A DNA stretch of 64,000 bases. Source: an uncultured bacterium. Its GTDB lineage: Bacteria > Actinomycetota > Coriobacteriia > Coriobacteriales > Coriobacteriaceae. The notes beneath the pieces are model-generated. The model was not told the origin of the DNA and did not search any database. It saw nothing but the letters and a program-made list of their open reading frames with translations. A program made the position numbers and the translations under genes. The stretch spans positions 8,311 through 72,310 of the forward strand of contig CAJMLY010000008.1 of NCBI GenBank assembly GCA_905214425.1. The letters run 5' to 3'. Shown in pieces: positions 42,200 through 53,840 of the stretch (its first letter is position 1; every line of letters begins with the position of its first letter).

Positions 42200-43120
42200 C
42201 TACACGCGCAGATAGCGGCGCATGGCGATGGCGGAACCAAAGAGACCGATCAGCACGCCGACCAAAATCAGCGCGGCGTAGGTCACCAGGTAGTACTGTA
42301 TCGGCAGCGCAAACGACATCCAGCCGATGCTCTCCTGCAGACGCGGAACCATCAGGTTACGCAGCAGCTCCAGCACGCCGATGGAAAGCAGCGAACCTAA
42401 GATGGCCTGCAGCACGCCCTCGGTAATGAACGGCCCGCGAATGAAGCCGTTGCTTGCGCCCACCAGACGCATGATCGCGATCTCACGACGACGCGCCGTA
42501 ATGGACAGGCGAATCGTGTTGTTAATGAAAATGAACGCGATAAAGGTCAGCAGGCCGACGAGCACCACAGCGGCGATACGGATGTAGTTCGTCACCTGGA
42601 ACAGGCGACTCACTTCCTCCTGGCCGTACAGAACGCTCGCGTTAACGTCGCCGTCATCCGCGATCTTCTGAAAATCGGCGTTCTTCTTAAGCTTCTTGGC
42701 CGTGCTCTCGACCTTGGACGGATCATCCATCTCGATGGCGAACGAAGCCGGCAGCGGGTTCTGACCGTCGAGCGCGCTCATGGTAGCGTCGGCGTTGCCC
42801 GACATCTTGCTCGTGTACTCGGCCAGCGCGTCGTCCTTGTCCTTGTACGTCACGGACTTGACGTTGCTCCACGTCTTGAGCTCGGCCTCAAAGGCCTGAA
42901 CATCTGCCTGGTCGGCGTCATCGCTAATAAAGGCGTTGATGACGACCTGATCCTCGACGGTGCCGATCACGGAGTTCAGCATCGCGGAACCCATAATGAA
43001 CAGGCCGATGATAAACAGCGAAAGGAAAATCGTGATGACGGCGCCGAGCGAGGTGGTCCAGTTACGGAAGAAGTGGCTGATTGCCTCTTTGAGCGAGTAG
43101 CCCACATTAGTTGGTGCCAT
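42200..43120 (-). CDS. ftsX: Cell division protein FtsX
   Basis: A 306-residue membrane protein with four helices: one N-terminal (about residues 20-45), a large external domain (about 55-165), then three helices near the C-terminus. The NNTIRLSITARRREIAIMRL segment before the last two helices is diagnostic. FtsEX relays ATP hydrolysis to peptidoglycan hydrolases at the division site. It overlaps ftsE by 14 bases. Confidence 0.95.
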   Translation of the reverse strand: MAPTNVGYSLKEAISHFFRNWTTSLGAVITIFLSLFIIGLFIMGSAMLNSVIGTVEDQVVINAFISDDADQADVQAFEAELKTWSNVKSVTYKDKDDALAEYTSKMSGNADATMSALDGQNPLPASFAIEMDDPSKVESTAKKLKKNADFQKIADDGDVNASVLYGQEEVSRLFQVTNYIRIAAVVLVGLLTFIAFIFINNTIRLSITARRREIAIMRLVGASNGFIRGPFITEGVLQAILGSLLSIGVLELLRNLMVPRLQESIGWMSFALPIQYYLVTYAALILVGVLIGLFGSAIAMRRYLRV

Positions 43121-44327
43121 AGTTGCCGTAACCTCCCCTCTCCTGGTCGCGGATTACGTGGCCGCCCTCGAGGGCGATCACGCGACGGTGCATGCTATCG
43201 ACCATCTCGCGGTCGTGCGTAGCGACGATCACGGTGGTACCGGTGCGGTTAATGCGCTCGAGCAGCTTCATGATGCCCAGCGAAATCGCCGGGTCGAGGT
43301 TGCCCGTGGGCTCGTCGCAAATCAGCAGCGGCGGACGATTGACCATAGCGCGGGCAACGGCCACGCGCTGTTGCTCGCCACCGGAAAGCTGATCGGGCAG
43401 CGAGCCCATCTGGTCGGCCAGACCGACCAGACGCAGCACCTCGGGCACCTGGCTGCGAATGACGCCCTTGGGCTTGCCGATGCACTGCAGGGCAAACGCC
43501 ACGTTTTCGTAGGCGGTCTTTTGCGGCAGGAGCTTAAAGTCCTGGAACACGGCGCCAATCTGACGACGCAAGAACGGAACCTTGCGGTTCTTGATCTTCA
43601 TAAGATCCTGGCCGGCGACCAAAATGCGGCCGCTGGTGGGCTTGACGTCGCGGTTGAGCGTCGACAGCAGCGTGGTCTTACCCGAGCCGGAGTGACCGAC
43701 CAAAAAGACGAACTCGCCCGGATAGATCTCGATGTTGATGTCGTCGAGTGCGGGCTTGTTGGGCTGCGCCGGATAGATCTTGGTGACGTGCTCCATAAGG
43801 ATGACGGGCTCGACACCGGCCTGCTTAGCCATCTTTTTGCGGCTGGCCTGCGGGTCGATGGGCGCAAACACCGACGTGAAGTCGGGGTTGTTGAGCGCGT
43901 TGTCGAGGCTTGCGACCTCGGCGGCCTGATCGCGCTCGACCACGGGAGCCGCAGGCTGCGTGGGGTCGGGAATGCCGGCAAAAAGACCGGACTGCGCGGG
44001 CTGCGGCGCGGGAGCCGCAGGGGCCATCGGATCGGGGATGCCGGCCATGGTAGGCTGCGGCGTGGCGGCGCTCGTCTGAGGCTGAGCCACGCGGGCGGTC
44101 ACCGTCTGAACGGGATCAAAGCCAGCCGTGCCGGAAAGCGCAACATCGTTGTTGGGGTTGTAGGCAAGGGGATCTGCCGCCGGCTGTGCCTGATCTGCCG
44201 GCTGTGCGGGGATCGGGCTCAACAGCTGATCCTCTGAATCCGGAGTGGCGAAACGACTGCCCGCGACGCTCGGCTGCGTCTTGGGGGCTTTATCGCCCGC
44301 ACCGGAGGTACGGAAGTGGTTACCCAC
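43107..44327 (-). CDS. ftsE: Cell division ATPase FtsE with long N-terminal extension
   Basis: A 406-residue protein. The conserved ATPase occupies about residues 175-400: Walker A GHSGSGKTT near 209, signature LSGGEQQRVA, Walker B LLICDEPTGNLD. FtsE is usually about 230 residues. The first ~170 residues are a Pro/Ala/Gln-rich, low-complexity stretch with a repeated AGIPDP motif and no membrane segment. The start is GTG after AAGGAG, with no better start before the ATPase domain. The extension is probably disordered and may bind another division protein; that is inference. Confidence 0.93.
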   Translation of the reverse strand: MGNHFRTSGAGDKAPKTQPSVAGSRFATPDSEDQLLSPIPAQPADQAQPAADPLAYNPNNDVALSGTAGFDPVQTVTARVAQPQTSAATPQPTMAGIPDPMAPAAPAPQPAQSGLFAGIPDPTQPAAPVVERDQAAEVASLDNALNNPDFTSVFAPIDPQASRKKMAKQAGVEPVILMEHVTKIYPAQPNKPALDDINIEIYPGEFVFLVGHSGSGKTTLLSTLNRDVKPTSGRILVAGQDLMKIKNRKVPFLRRQIGAVFQDFKLLPQKTAYENVAFALQCIGKPKGVIRSQVPEVLRLVGLADQMGSLPDQLSGGEQQRVAVARAMVNRPPLLICDEPTGNLDPAISLGIMKLLERINRTGTTVIVATHDREMVDSMHRRVIALEGGHVIRDQERGGYGNYGTN

Positions 44328-44432
44328 TGGTGCTCCTTATCGTCGTGCGTTTAAACTACATGAGCGCTTTGTATTTTAGCAGCATTGCCTTTGCTGCACA
44401 TAAGAAGCATGGCGTGCTTAGGGATCTCGTCG

Positions 44433-44553
44433 GTCGGGCACAGGGTTACTCTCCAAATCGTCCTCGGACATGTCGGAGCCCCCGCTGCGCGCTTTGCGCG
44501 GCGGGGGCTCCTCCGTCCTGCGGAAAGATTTGGAGAGTAACCCTGTGCCCGAC
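44433..44553. repeat. Long inverted repeat with 27-bp perfect arms
   Basis: Left arm 44433-44459 (starting GTCGGGCACAGGGTTACTCT) and right arm 44527-44553 are perfect complements over 27 bases. Inside is a second hairpin, GGAGCCCCCGC / GCGGGGGCTCC. It lies in the 512-base gap between divergent ftsE and the zinc-ribbon gene at 44840. The rest of that gap has the 67-bp repeat and no gene. Confidence 0.9.
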
Positions 44554-44683
44554 CTGCGGTAACTAAGGGGTCGCTGCGTTTTACTTGGGGTGCTGCATAT
44601 ACAAAGTTGGAAGGGTCTGAATTGCGCTTTGTCGATATATGCCCTTTTCCCTGATGGGACCGTGCTTGAGGGGCGTCTTCATG

Positions 44684-44750
44684 AGTTGCGGTGAAATAGG
44701 GACTGTTTTACCAGTTAAAAGGTCTAATCAGTCCCTATTTCACCGCGACT
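44684..44750. repeat. 67-bp hairpin repeat (AGTTGCGGTGAAATA family), copy 3
   Basis: Arms AGTTGCGGTGAAATAGGGAC and the complement ending CACCGCGACT. It is 89 bases upstream of the zinc-ribbon gene; copy 4 overlaps the end of the same gene. Confidence 0.9.
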
Positions 44751-44839
44751 TCAATTAAGGCTAATTGTTGCGCAACTCGAATTTGAATAATCGCTTTACA
44801 TTGGCCTCGATTGGAACGTCTATGGTTGTGGGGGCTGGT

Positions 44840-45571
44840 ATGAATTGTCCTTATTGTGGTACTGAGTTGCGCAATGGCGTGAGGTATTGCACAACATGTG
44901 GGGTTACCATCCATGGCATGTCGCCTAATTCTGCAATTCGGGTAAAGCCTCGGAATCACATTGCGGTTGTTCTTACCTGCATGTTGGCAATTGCCATTGT
45001 CGGCGGCAGTTGTTTGGGTCTTCATCTGCGGCAAGCATTGTCATGTTTTATATCGGCTCATTCGGAGCATGCTATTGTGCTCAACATCTCTGCCGCAGGT
45101 TGGGATACCGATAGCGGGGCCTCACGCGTCCCGATACACATTACGGGCAAGACCGTCGACGGGATAACGGTCGACAAGGTTGAGTTCGTCGCCTCCGACG
45201 GTTCCGGTATCAGCCTCATTCAAGGTGTGTACACGCTCGAGGCGGCAGGTTCCCCCATCGCCACCGATGGCAAGATTTATCAAATCCCCTGTACGAGCGC
45301 GACGCTCGTCCTCGACGATGTCTTTGCCGCAGGCGAAACAATCAATCTCGCCGAGCTCGCTGAGCAGGATTCGATACTCACCTTCTGCCCCATCGATGCC
45401 GGCGATATGACCAACGACGAAATCTATGATGCCGCCCTACTCGCCATGGCATATAAAGGCGACGACGCCCCCGATGTTGCCGCACTGTGCCAGGCAGCAA
45501 TCAATCGTCGTGCCGCCGCCAGCAAAAGCGAGAACGCCTTCGAAAGTTGCGGTGAAATACAGATTAATTGA
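44840..45571 (+). CDS. Zinc-ribbon membrane-anchored protein of unknown function
   Basis: A 243-residue protein. It opens with a zinc ribbon (CPYCG and CTTCG), then a transmembrane segment near residues 40-65 and an external beta-rich domain of about 150 residues. The family resembles 'zinc-ribbon domain-containing' proteins of gut actinobacteria with no known role. The DNA is more A+T-rich than its surroundings. The last eight codons and the stop (SCGEIQIN, then TGA) lie inside a 67-bp hairpin repeat, so the original C-terminus may have been replaced. The ribosome site is weak, and the start is chosen because the ribbon begins there. Confidence 0.68.
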   Translation: MNCPYCGTELRNGVRYCTTCGVTIHGMSPNSAIRVKPRNHIAVVLTCMLAIAIVGGSCLGLHLRQALSCFISAHSEHAIVLNISAAGWDTDSGASRVPIHITGKTVDGITVDKVEFVASDGSGISLIQGVYTLEAAGSPIATDGKIYQIPCTSATLVLDDVFAAGETINLAELAEQDSILTFCPIDAGDMTNDEIYDAALLAMAYKGDDAPDVAALCQAAINRRAAASKSENAFESCGEIQIN

Positions 45572-45611
45572 GCCTTAAAGCTGGCAAAACAGTCCTTATT
45601 TCACCGCAACT
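45545..45611. repeat. 67-bp hairpin repeat (AGTTGCGGTGAAATA family), copy 4
   Basis: Arms AGTTGCGGTGAAATACAGAT and TTATTTCACCGCAACT. It overlaps the last 27 bases of the gene at 44840 and supplies its stop codon. Confidence 0.9.
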
Positions 45612-45614
45612 GAA

Positions 45615-45644
45615 ACAGGGGCGCTCTCCAAGAGAGCGCCCCTG
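45615..45644 (-). terminator. Terminator of transketolase operon
   Basis: A 13-bp perfect stem CAGGGGCGCTCTC / GAGAGCGCCCCTG with a 4-base loop, followed by TTTCAG on the minus strand. It lies 70 bases after the transketolase stop. Confidence 0.75.
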
Positions 45645-45714
45645 CCGGGTTTCCATAGTACTGGCGAAGCAGTTTTATAGTTCTGGCGAAGCAGTCCTTG
45701 AGATCCGCCTTGCC

Positions 45715-46656
45715 TTATGCCAAGAACTCCTTGGTGGTCGCCACGATGTTGGCGGCGTCCAGGCCGTACTTGTGCAGGAGCTCGGCACCCGGGCCAGACT
45801 CACCGAAGGTGTCGTTGACGCCGATCTTCTTGAGCGGCGTCGGGCACTGCTCGCACAGGACGTCGGCAACGGCGCTGCCCAGGCCACCGATCACAGAGTG
45901 CTCCTCGACGGTCACGACGTGGCCGGTCTTGGTGGCGCTCTTGACGATCAGGTCGGCATCGATGGGCTTGATGGTGTGCATGTTGATGACCTCGGCGTCG
46001 ATGCCCTCGGCAGCGAGCTGCTCGGCGGCCTCGAGAGCCTCACCGACCATCAGGCCGCAGGCGATGATGGTCACATCGGCGCCCTCGCGCATGACAATAC
46101 CCTTACCCAACTCGAACTTGTAGGTCTCTGGATCGTTGATAACCGGCGAGGCCAGACGGGCAAAGCGCATGTACACCGGACCGTCGCACTCGTAGGCGGC
46201 GCGCGTCACGGCGCGGGCCTCCACATCGTCGGCGGGAACAATCACAGTCATGCCAGGGATGACGCGCATAAGGGCGATATCCTCGCAGCACTGGTGCGTG
46301 GCGCCATCCTCGCCCACCGAGATACCGGCATGCGTGGCACCGATCTTAACGTTGAGGTGCGGGTAGCCGATGGAGTTACGGACCTGCTCAAAGGCGCGGC
46401 CGGCGGCGAACATGGCAAAGGTGCTCGCGAAGGCAACGCGGCCGGTGGTCGCGATACCGGCAGCGACGCCCATCAGGTTGCTCTCGGCAATGCCCACATC
46501 GAAGAAACGATCGGGGCAGGCGGCCTTGAACTTGCCGGTCTGCGTGGCGGCAGCCAGGTCGGCGTCGAGGACCACAAAGTCATCGTGCTCGTTGGCGAGC
46601 TCGACGAGGGCCTCGCCGTAGCTTACGCGCGTGGCGATTTTTTTGACGTCTGCCAT
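45715..46656 (-). CDS. Transketolase, C-terminal subunit
   Basis: A 313-residue subunit with the pyrimidine-binding and C-terminal domains of transketolase. GIAESNLMGVAAGIA holds the catalytic Glu that activates thiamin diphosphate, and the ATHAGISVGEDGATHQ segment is typical. It pairs with the N-terminal subunit encoded 1 base upstream, as in many anaerobes with split transketolase. It works in the non-oxidative pentose phosphate pathway. DXP synthase is a distant relative but is a single chain. Confidence 0.93.
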   Translation of the reverse strand: MADVKKIATRVSYGEALVELANEHDDFVVLDADLAAATQTGKFKAACPDRFFDVGIAESNLMGVAAGIATTGRVAFASTFAMFAAGRAFEQVRNSIGYPHLNVKIGATHAGISVGEDGATHQCCEDIALMRVIPGMTVIVPADDVEARAVTRAAYECDGPVYMRFARLASPVINDPETYKFELGKGIVMREGADVTIIACGLMVGEALEAAEQLAAEGIDAEVINMHTIKPIDADLIVKSATKTGHVVTVEEHSVIGGLGSAVADVLCEQCPTPLKKIGVNDTFGESGPGAELLHKYGLDAANIVATTKEFLA

Positions 46657-46657
46657 C

Positions 46658-47488
46658 CTAGAGCTCCTCTCCGGCGGCCGTGAGCTCTGCCATGGCCTGC
46701 TCAAACTGTTCATCGTTGGGGGCCTTGCCGTGCCAACCAACCTGGTTCTCCATAAAGGAAACGCCCTTGCCCTTCATGGTCTCGGCGATGATGGCGGTCG
46801 GCTGACCCTTGGTGGCGCGGGCCTCGGCAAAGGCGGCGCGGATCTGATCGAAATCGTTGCCGTCGGCAAGCTCCACCACGTGGAACTTAAAGGCGCGGAA
46901 CTTGTCGGCGAGCGGCATGGGGTCGTTGACCTCCTCGACGGGGCCGTCGATCTGCAGGCCGTTGTGGTCGACGATCACGCAGAGGTTATCGAGCTGCTGG
47001 TTGCCGGCAAACATGGCTGCCTCCCAGACCTGGCCCTCCTCGCTCTCGCCATCACCCAGCAGGGCGTACGTGCGGTAAGTATCGCCCCAGTGCTTGGCGG
47101 CAACCGCCATGCCCACGGCGGCGGAGATGCCCTGGCCGAGCGAGCCGGTGGACATATCGACGCCCGGGGTGTCGTTCATGTTGGGATGACCTTGCAGGTG
47201 GCTGCCGATATGGCGCAGCGTCTCGAGATCCTCCTTGGGGAAGAACCCACGCTCGGCGAGCACGGCGTACAGGCCCGGAGCGCAATGGCCCTTGGAGAGC
47301 ACAAAACGGTCGCGATCGGCCTTGCGGGGATCGGCCGGGTCGACGTTCATTTCCTCAAAGTACAGATAGGTCATGATGTCGGCAGCGCCGAGCGAACCGC
47401 CCGGATGGCCGGACTTGGCAGCGTGCACGCCGGTGACGATGCCCTTCCTTACCTCGTTGGCAACCTTTTTGAGCTCTTCGTCGCTCAT
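46658..47488 (-). CDS. Transketolase, N-terminal subunit
   Basis: A 276-residue subunit holding the thiamin diphosphate-binding half. AAKSGHPGGSLGAADI, SKGHCAPGLYA and the GDGESEEGQVWEAA thiamin motif are all present. The C-terminal half is encoded next to it, separated by one base, so the two are made together. AGGAAGG precedes the ATG. The gap to 47695 holds the promoter region; I see no gene there. Confidence 0.93.
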   Translation of the reverse strand: MSDEELKKVANEVRKGIVTGVHAAKSGHPGGSLGAADIMTYLYFEEMNVDPADPRKADRDRFVLSKGHCAPGLYAVLAERGFFPKEDLETLRHIGSHLQGHPNMNDTPGVDMSTGSLGQGISAAVGMAVAAKHWGDTYRTYALLGDGESEEGQVWEAAMFAGNQQLDNLCVIVDHNGLQIDGPVEEVNDPMPLADKFRAFKFHVVELADGNDFDQIRAAFAEARATKGQPTAIIAETMKGKGVSFMENQVGWHGKAPNDEQFEQAMAELTAAGEEL

Positions 47489-47695
47489 TGTGCCTTCCTT
47501 TCATCCTCATTAGACAAAATGCGCACGGCACCGAAGGTAATCCCAACACAGCCGCAATGCACGTACGTCATTCATTATGCTGGAAACTGATGGCTTTACC
47601 AGAGTTTTTATCATTATTTGAACAATTTAGCAGGCAGAACCGCTGATGAAACGGTTTATCAATGTGAACGTCTTTTGGATGGAACGCGGTCGCCC

Positions 47696-48586
47696 CTACG
47701 CGCTAATGTCCTTGAATCCCTCGCCGAAGGCTTCCGTAACGTCAGCGACCGTCACAATGGCGTGAGGATCGCGCTCGCGCACGATCGTCTTGAGGGTATT
47801 GAGCTCTCGACGGCTCACGATGACCATAATCACCGGCTTCTCGGCACCCGAATACATGCCAGTCGCCTTAAACTTGGTACAACCACGACCCAGGCCATAC
47901 ATGATATCGGCAGCGATATCAGGGAACTTGTCCGAGATGATGAGGACCATACGGCGTTTGTTGCCACCATCGACCACGGCATCGATCACGTAGCCGCTAA
48001 TGACCATCGAAAGGCCTGCATATAGTGCGTTTTCGATTGAAAAGACCGGAGCCGACAGCGCGCATACGGCAACATCGATCGCCATGACGGTCGAGCCCAC
48101 CGGCAGCGAGGTGTTACGCGAGATGATTTGGCCAATCGTGTCCGAGCCGCCGGTGTTGGCGCCGGCGCGCAACACCATGCCGTAACCGATGCCCGTAATA
48201 ATGCCGCCCCACATAGCGGGAAGCATCAGGTCCGCATCCGCCAGAGGTGCTACAAACGGGGCGAACAGATCGGTAAAGAAGCCCAGAAGCACAAAGCCCG
48301 TCGCGGTCTGCACCACGTAGAACATGCCGCCCTCGCGCATAACGACCAGCAGCAGCAAGGCATTCATCACGATGGTCTGGATACCGACGGGAAGCGACAC
48401 GCCTCGCGCCGCGCCGACCGCCTGGATAATAGTCGCAAGGCCCGTAACGCCACCGGCGGCAAGACCGTTGGGAATCAAAAACAGGTCGGTCGCGATGGCG
48501 GCCAAGGCACACCCCAACATGATCTGGGGCAGGTCGTGAAAGAAGTTCATCGAAAGAATGCGCTTGATGTCCAGACGATATGCCAT
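47696..48586 (-). CDS. YitT-family membrane protein (DUF2179 C-terminal domain)
   Basis: A 296-residue protein with six hydrophobic segments in the first ~200 residues (LIPNGLAAGGVTGLATII, GGIITGIGYGMVLRAGANTGG) and a C-terminal cytosolic DUF2179 domain (TKFKATGMYSG, RRELNTLKTIV). Family members are common in Gram-positive bacteria and mostly uncharacterised. GGGAGG precedes the ATG chosen. It stands alone between terminators and the transketolase promoter. Confidence 0.87.
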   Translation of the reverse strand: MAYRLDIKRILSMNFFHDLPQIMLGCALAAIATDLFLIPNGLAAGGVTGLATIIQAVGAARGVSLPVGIQTIVMNALLLLVVMREGGMFYVVQTATGFVLLGFFTDLFAPFVAPLADADLMLPAMWGGIITGIGYGMVLRAGANTGGSDTIGQIISRNTSLPVGSTVMAIDVAVCALSAPVFSIENALYAGLSMVISGYVIDAVVDGGNKRRMVLIISDKFPDIAADIMYGLGRGCTKFKATGMYSGAEKPVIMVIVSRRELNTLKTIVRERDPHAIVTVADVTEAFGEGFKDISA

Positions 48587-48598
48587 GCTGCCTCCCTC

Positions 48599-48629
48599 AA
48601 AAAAGCGCACCCAAACGGATGCGCTTTGA
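48599..48629 (-). terminator. Rho-independent terminator of secA-prfB
   Basis: AAAGCGCATCC / GGGTGCGCTTT arms with a short loop and a run of six T on the minus strand. It lies 120 bases after the prfB stop. Confidence 0.88.
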
Positions 48630-48749
48630 ACTTCTTCTTGTATTCGATTCTACCGATTCGCCGGACAAAAACCACCCCTGCGCAGGGTTTGTTCTGGATA
48701 CAAACCCGTCCAACCGTTGGACTTGGCATCGGCTTGAAGCCACGATGTT

Positions 48750-49897
48750 TTAGACCTCCGAGCCTTCTGCATCGGCGTTGCCGGTCGCCCAGCGATGATA
48801 GCCAATAACGAACGGGTCCAGGTCGCCATCGTCAAGAACTGCCTCGACATTGCTGGTCTCCACGCCCGTGCGTAGGTCCTTAACCATCTGATACGGGTAG
48901 AGCACGTAGCTGCGAATCTGGTTGCCAAAACCGATCGTGGTCTTGGGTCCACGAATCTCATCGAGCGCCTCGGCACGCTTCTCGAGCTCAATCTCGTACA
49001 GGCGAGCCTTGAGGATCTGCATGCACGCGGCCTTGTTCTGGATCTGGCTGCGCTCGTTTTGGCAGGTGACCACAATGCCGCTGGGGAAATGCGTCACGCG
49101 CACGGCGGAGTCGGTAGTGTTAACGCCCTGACCGCCCGGGCCGCTCGCGTGGTACACGTCCACGCGGATGTCGTCGGGACTGATCTCGATGTCGATATCA
49201 TCGGGCAGCACGGGGATGACCTCGACGCCGGCAAACGTGGTCTGGCGGCGCTTCTTGTCGTCGGTGGGGCTAATGCGAACCAAGCGGTGAACGCCGGCCT
49301 CGGCGCGCAGCATGCCAAATGCGTCCTTGCCCTCGACGGTAAAGGTCGCGCGGTCGATGCCGATGACCTCGGCCGCGGGACAGTCGTTAATGGTGACCTT
49401 CCAGCCGCGACGCTGGCAGTACTTCATGTACATCTTAAAGAGCATGAAGGTCCAGTCCTGGGCCTCCAGACCACCCTGTCCGGGCTTGATGGTCACAATG
49501 GCATCGCCGTGATCGAACTCACCGGTAAACCAGCTCGAAAGCTCAAGCTCATCGATGGCACGGGCCAGGCGCTCAGCCGTGGCTGCAGCCTCCTCGCGAA
49601 GGGTGGCGGCGTCGGGGTCATCCCCCATCTCCTCGGCAAGCTCCAGCGCGGCGCGGGCATCGGAAAGCTCGCCGCGCGCGGTGTCCACGGCAGCGATATC
49701 TTCCTTGGTACGCGCGATCTCCTCCATGGTGGCACGGGCGGCGTCGGCGTCATCCCAAAAGCCAGGGGCAACACTTTTGGCCTCGAGCTCGGTCACGCGC
49801 GTGCGCTTTTCGTCCAAATGGAGATACGACTCGACCTCGCCGAGCCGGTCCGCAAACGCGTCCAGCTCGGCGGGCGTTACCTCTAAAGCCTCAGCCA

Positions 49898-49898
<1 letters not shown>
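48750..49898 (-). CDS. prfB: Peptide chain release factor 2
   Basis: A 382-residue release factor that reads UGA and UAA. The GGQ motif (HASGPGGQGVN) lies near residue 254 and the stop-codon recognition region precedes it. The frame is continuous from the ATG, with no in-frame UGA and no programmed frameshift site near codon 26, so the autoregulation known in E. coli is absent. The start overlaps the secA stop by one base (TAATG). Confidence 0.96.
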
Positions 49899-52705
<2,807 letters not shown>

Positions 52706-52835
52706 GTGGTTTTCCTTTTTTGGCCATCGCCCACGCCATGCAGCCTTGGGCGAGTTAAACACAGATAAATGTACTTTAGCCAAACAAGGCGCGGCCTATA
52801 CGGTCGACCTCGACCGCCACGTAATAACTACGACC

Positions 52836-52872
52836 AACCTGCCAAACAGGGACAGGTTTATTTTGGCAGGTT
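52836..52872. repeat. AACCTGCCAAA palindrome
   Basis: Arms AACCTGCCAAA and TTTGGCAGGTT around CAGGGACAGGTTTAT. It has the same plan as 39718-39756. It lies in the 340-base gap between secA and the rpmE terminator, which holds no gene. Confidence 0.7.
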
Positions 52873-52904
52873 TTATCTGGGCAAACGCTACATCTCTGCC
52901 ATTT

Positions 52905-52968
52905 GGTGCAAACGGACCTGTCCCCCTTCGCACCAATTTGGTGCCATGGGAGCAGGTCCGTTTGCACC
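52905..52968. repeat. GGTGCAAACGGACCTG palindrome
   Basis: Perfect 16-base arms GGTGCAAACGGACCTG and CAGGTCCGTTTGCACC around a 32-base centre that itself contains GCACCAATTTGGTGC. It is related to the csoR hairpin at 2677-2726. Confidence 0.85.
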
Positions 52969-52972
52969 AATA

Positions 52973-53013
52973 AAAGAAAAGGGCCGCGCACCCAGATGGA
53001 TACGCGGCCCTTT
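52973..53013 (-). terminator. Rho-independent terminator of rpmE
   Basis: AAAGGGCCGCG / CGCGGCCCTTT arms followed on the minus strand by TTTTCTTTT, 35 bases after the rpmE stop. Confidence 0.9.
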
Positions 53014-53047
53014 AGCCATGAATGCGAGTGTTTGCTCGGCGAGCTAT

Positions 53048-53473
53048 TTACTCAGCAGCCTCGGTGGTCTCGGCCTCGGCAGCGGCTTCCTCGACGGGAG
53101 CCTCTGCGGGAGCCTCGGCAGCCTGCTTGGCAGCCTCCTCGGCGAACTTAGCGGCACGCTTAGCCTTCTCGGCAGCCTTAGCCTCAGCGGCGGCCTTGCG
53201 AGCGGCCTCGGCCTCAGCAGCCTTGGCGGCCTTGGCGGCCTTGGCCTCCTCAGCCTTCTTGAGCTGTGCGGCAGCGGCGCCACCGAACTTGTCGGCGAAG
53301 CGCTGGACGCGTCCACCGGTGTCGACGAACTTCTGCTGGCCGGTGTAGAACGGGTGGCACTCGTTGCAAAGCTCGACCTTCATCTCGGACACGGTAGCGT
53401 GCGTCTTGAAGGTGTTGCCGCAGGAGCACGTCACCGTGCACTCGACATACTGGGGATGGATACCCTGCTTCAT
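53048..53473 (-). CDS. rpmE: Ribosomal protein L31 with long Ala/Lys/Glu tail
   Basis: A 141-residue protein. The first ~65 residues are a normal zinc-containing L31: HPQYVECTVTCSCGNTF, ligands Cys16, Cys18, Cys36 and Cys39, and CHPFYTGQQKFVDTGGRV. Bacterial L31 is usually 65-85 residues. The remaining ~76 residues are low-complexity, first basic (repeated AAKAAK and AAEAKAAEKAKRAAK) then acidic (EAPAEAPVEEAAAEAE). The tail keeps a clean frame with many Ala codon types, so it is translated and not an error. Its role is unknown. Confidence 0.95.
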   Translation of the reverse strand: MKQGIHPQYVECTVTCSCGNTFKTHATVSEMKVELCNECHPFYTGQQKFVDTGGRVQRFADKFGGAAAAQLKKAEEAKAAKAAKAAEAEAARKAAAEAKAAEKAKRAAKFAEEAAKQAAEAPAEAPVEEAAAEAETTEAAE

Positions 53474-53697
53474 GGTAGGACTCCTTATTGGTCAGGCGCT
53501 GGTTACCGATCAGCGCATAAGGCGTCTTGGTTTCCGACCAAGACAACAAACTCGGCTATGATACCACGGCGCCGCGTGTCCCACAAAAGGTTCACGGTCT
53601 TTTCGGAACGACACGAATCTGACCCATCGAAACACATCTCCACCGTTCCTTCAACTGGGAAAATGCCGTCCCCGGGGCCTGAGAAGGGCCCCGGGGA

Positions 53698-53764
53698 CGT
53701 TCGACTGACCGCGGGAACGGCCTTTCCGCTCAATGTGTTCGGCTGAGATCGGAAATCAACCAAA
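53698..53764. repeat. 67-bp direct repeat, left island copy
   Basis: Matches 60910-60976 in the same orientation with about five mismatches in 67 bases. Shared core: GTCCGCTCAATGTGTTCGGC differs by one base here, then TGAGATCGGAAATCAACC is identical. A strong GGGGCC hairpin precedes it and an AACTGAAC-TAG-GTTCAGTT palindrome follows. With the right copy it brackets the accessory genes. Confidence 0.85.
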
Positions 53765-53790
53765 CTGAACTAGGTTCAGTTGACATGGTT

Positions 53791-53826
53791 AAAAACGAGG
53801 GGCGACGCTTTTGCGTCACCCCTCGT
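53791..53826 (-). terminator. Terminator of the accessory ABC operon
   Basis: ACGAGGGGTGACGC / GCGTCGCCCCTCGT arms with an AAAA loop and five T on the minus strand, 15 bases after the stop of the small secreted protein gene. Confidence 0.9.
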
Positions 53827-53840
53827 CCCGGCCGGTTGCT

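Noticed and set aside
53503..53763. Minus-strand frames reading VDFRSQPNTLSG at 53503-53763 and 60856-61101
   Set aside because: The similarity between the two peptides comes from the 67-bp direct repeat; the remainders are unrelated and there is no ribosome site.
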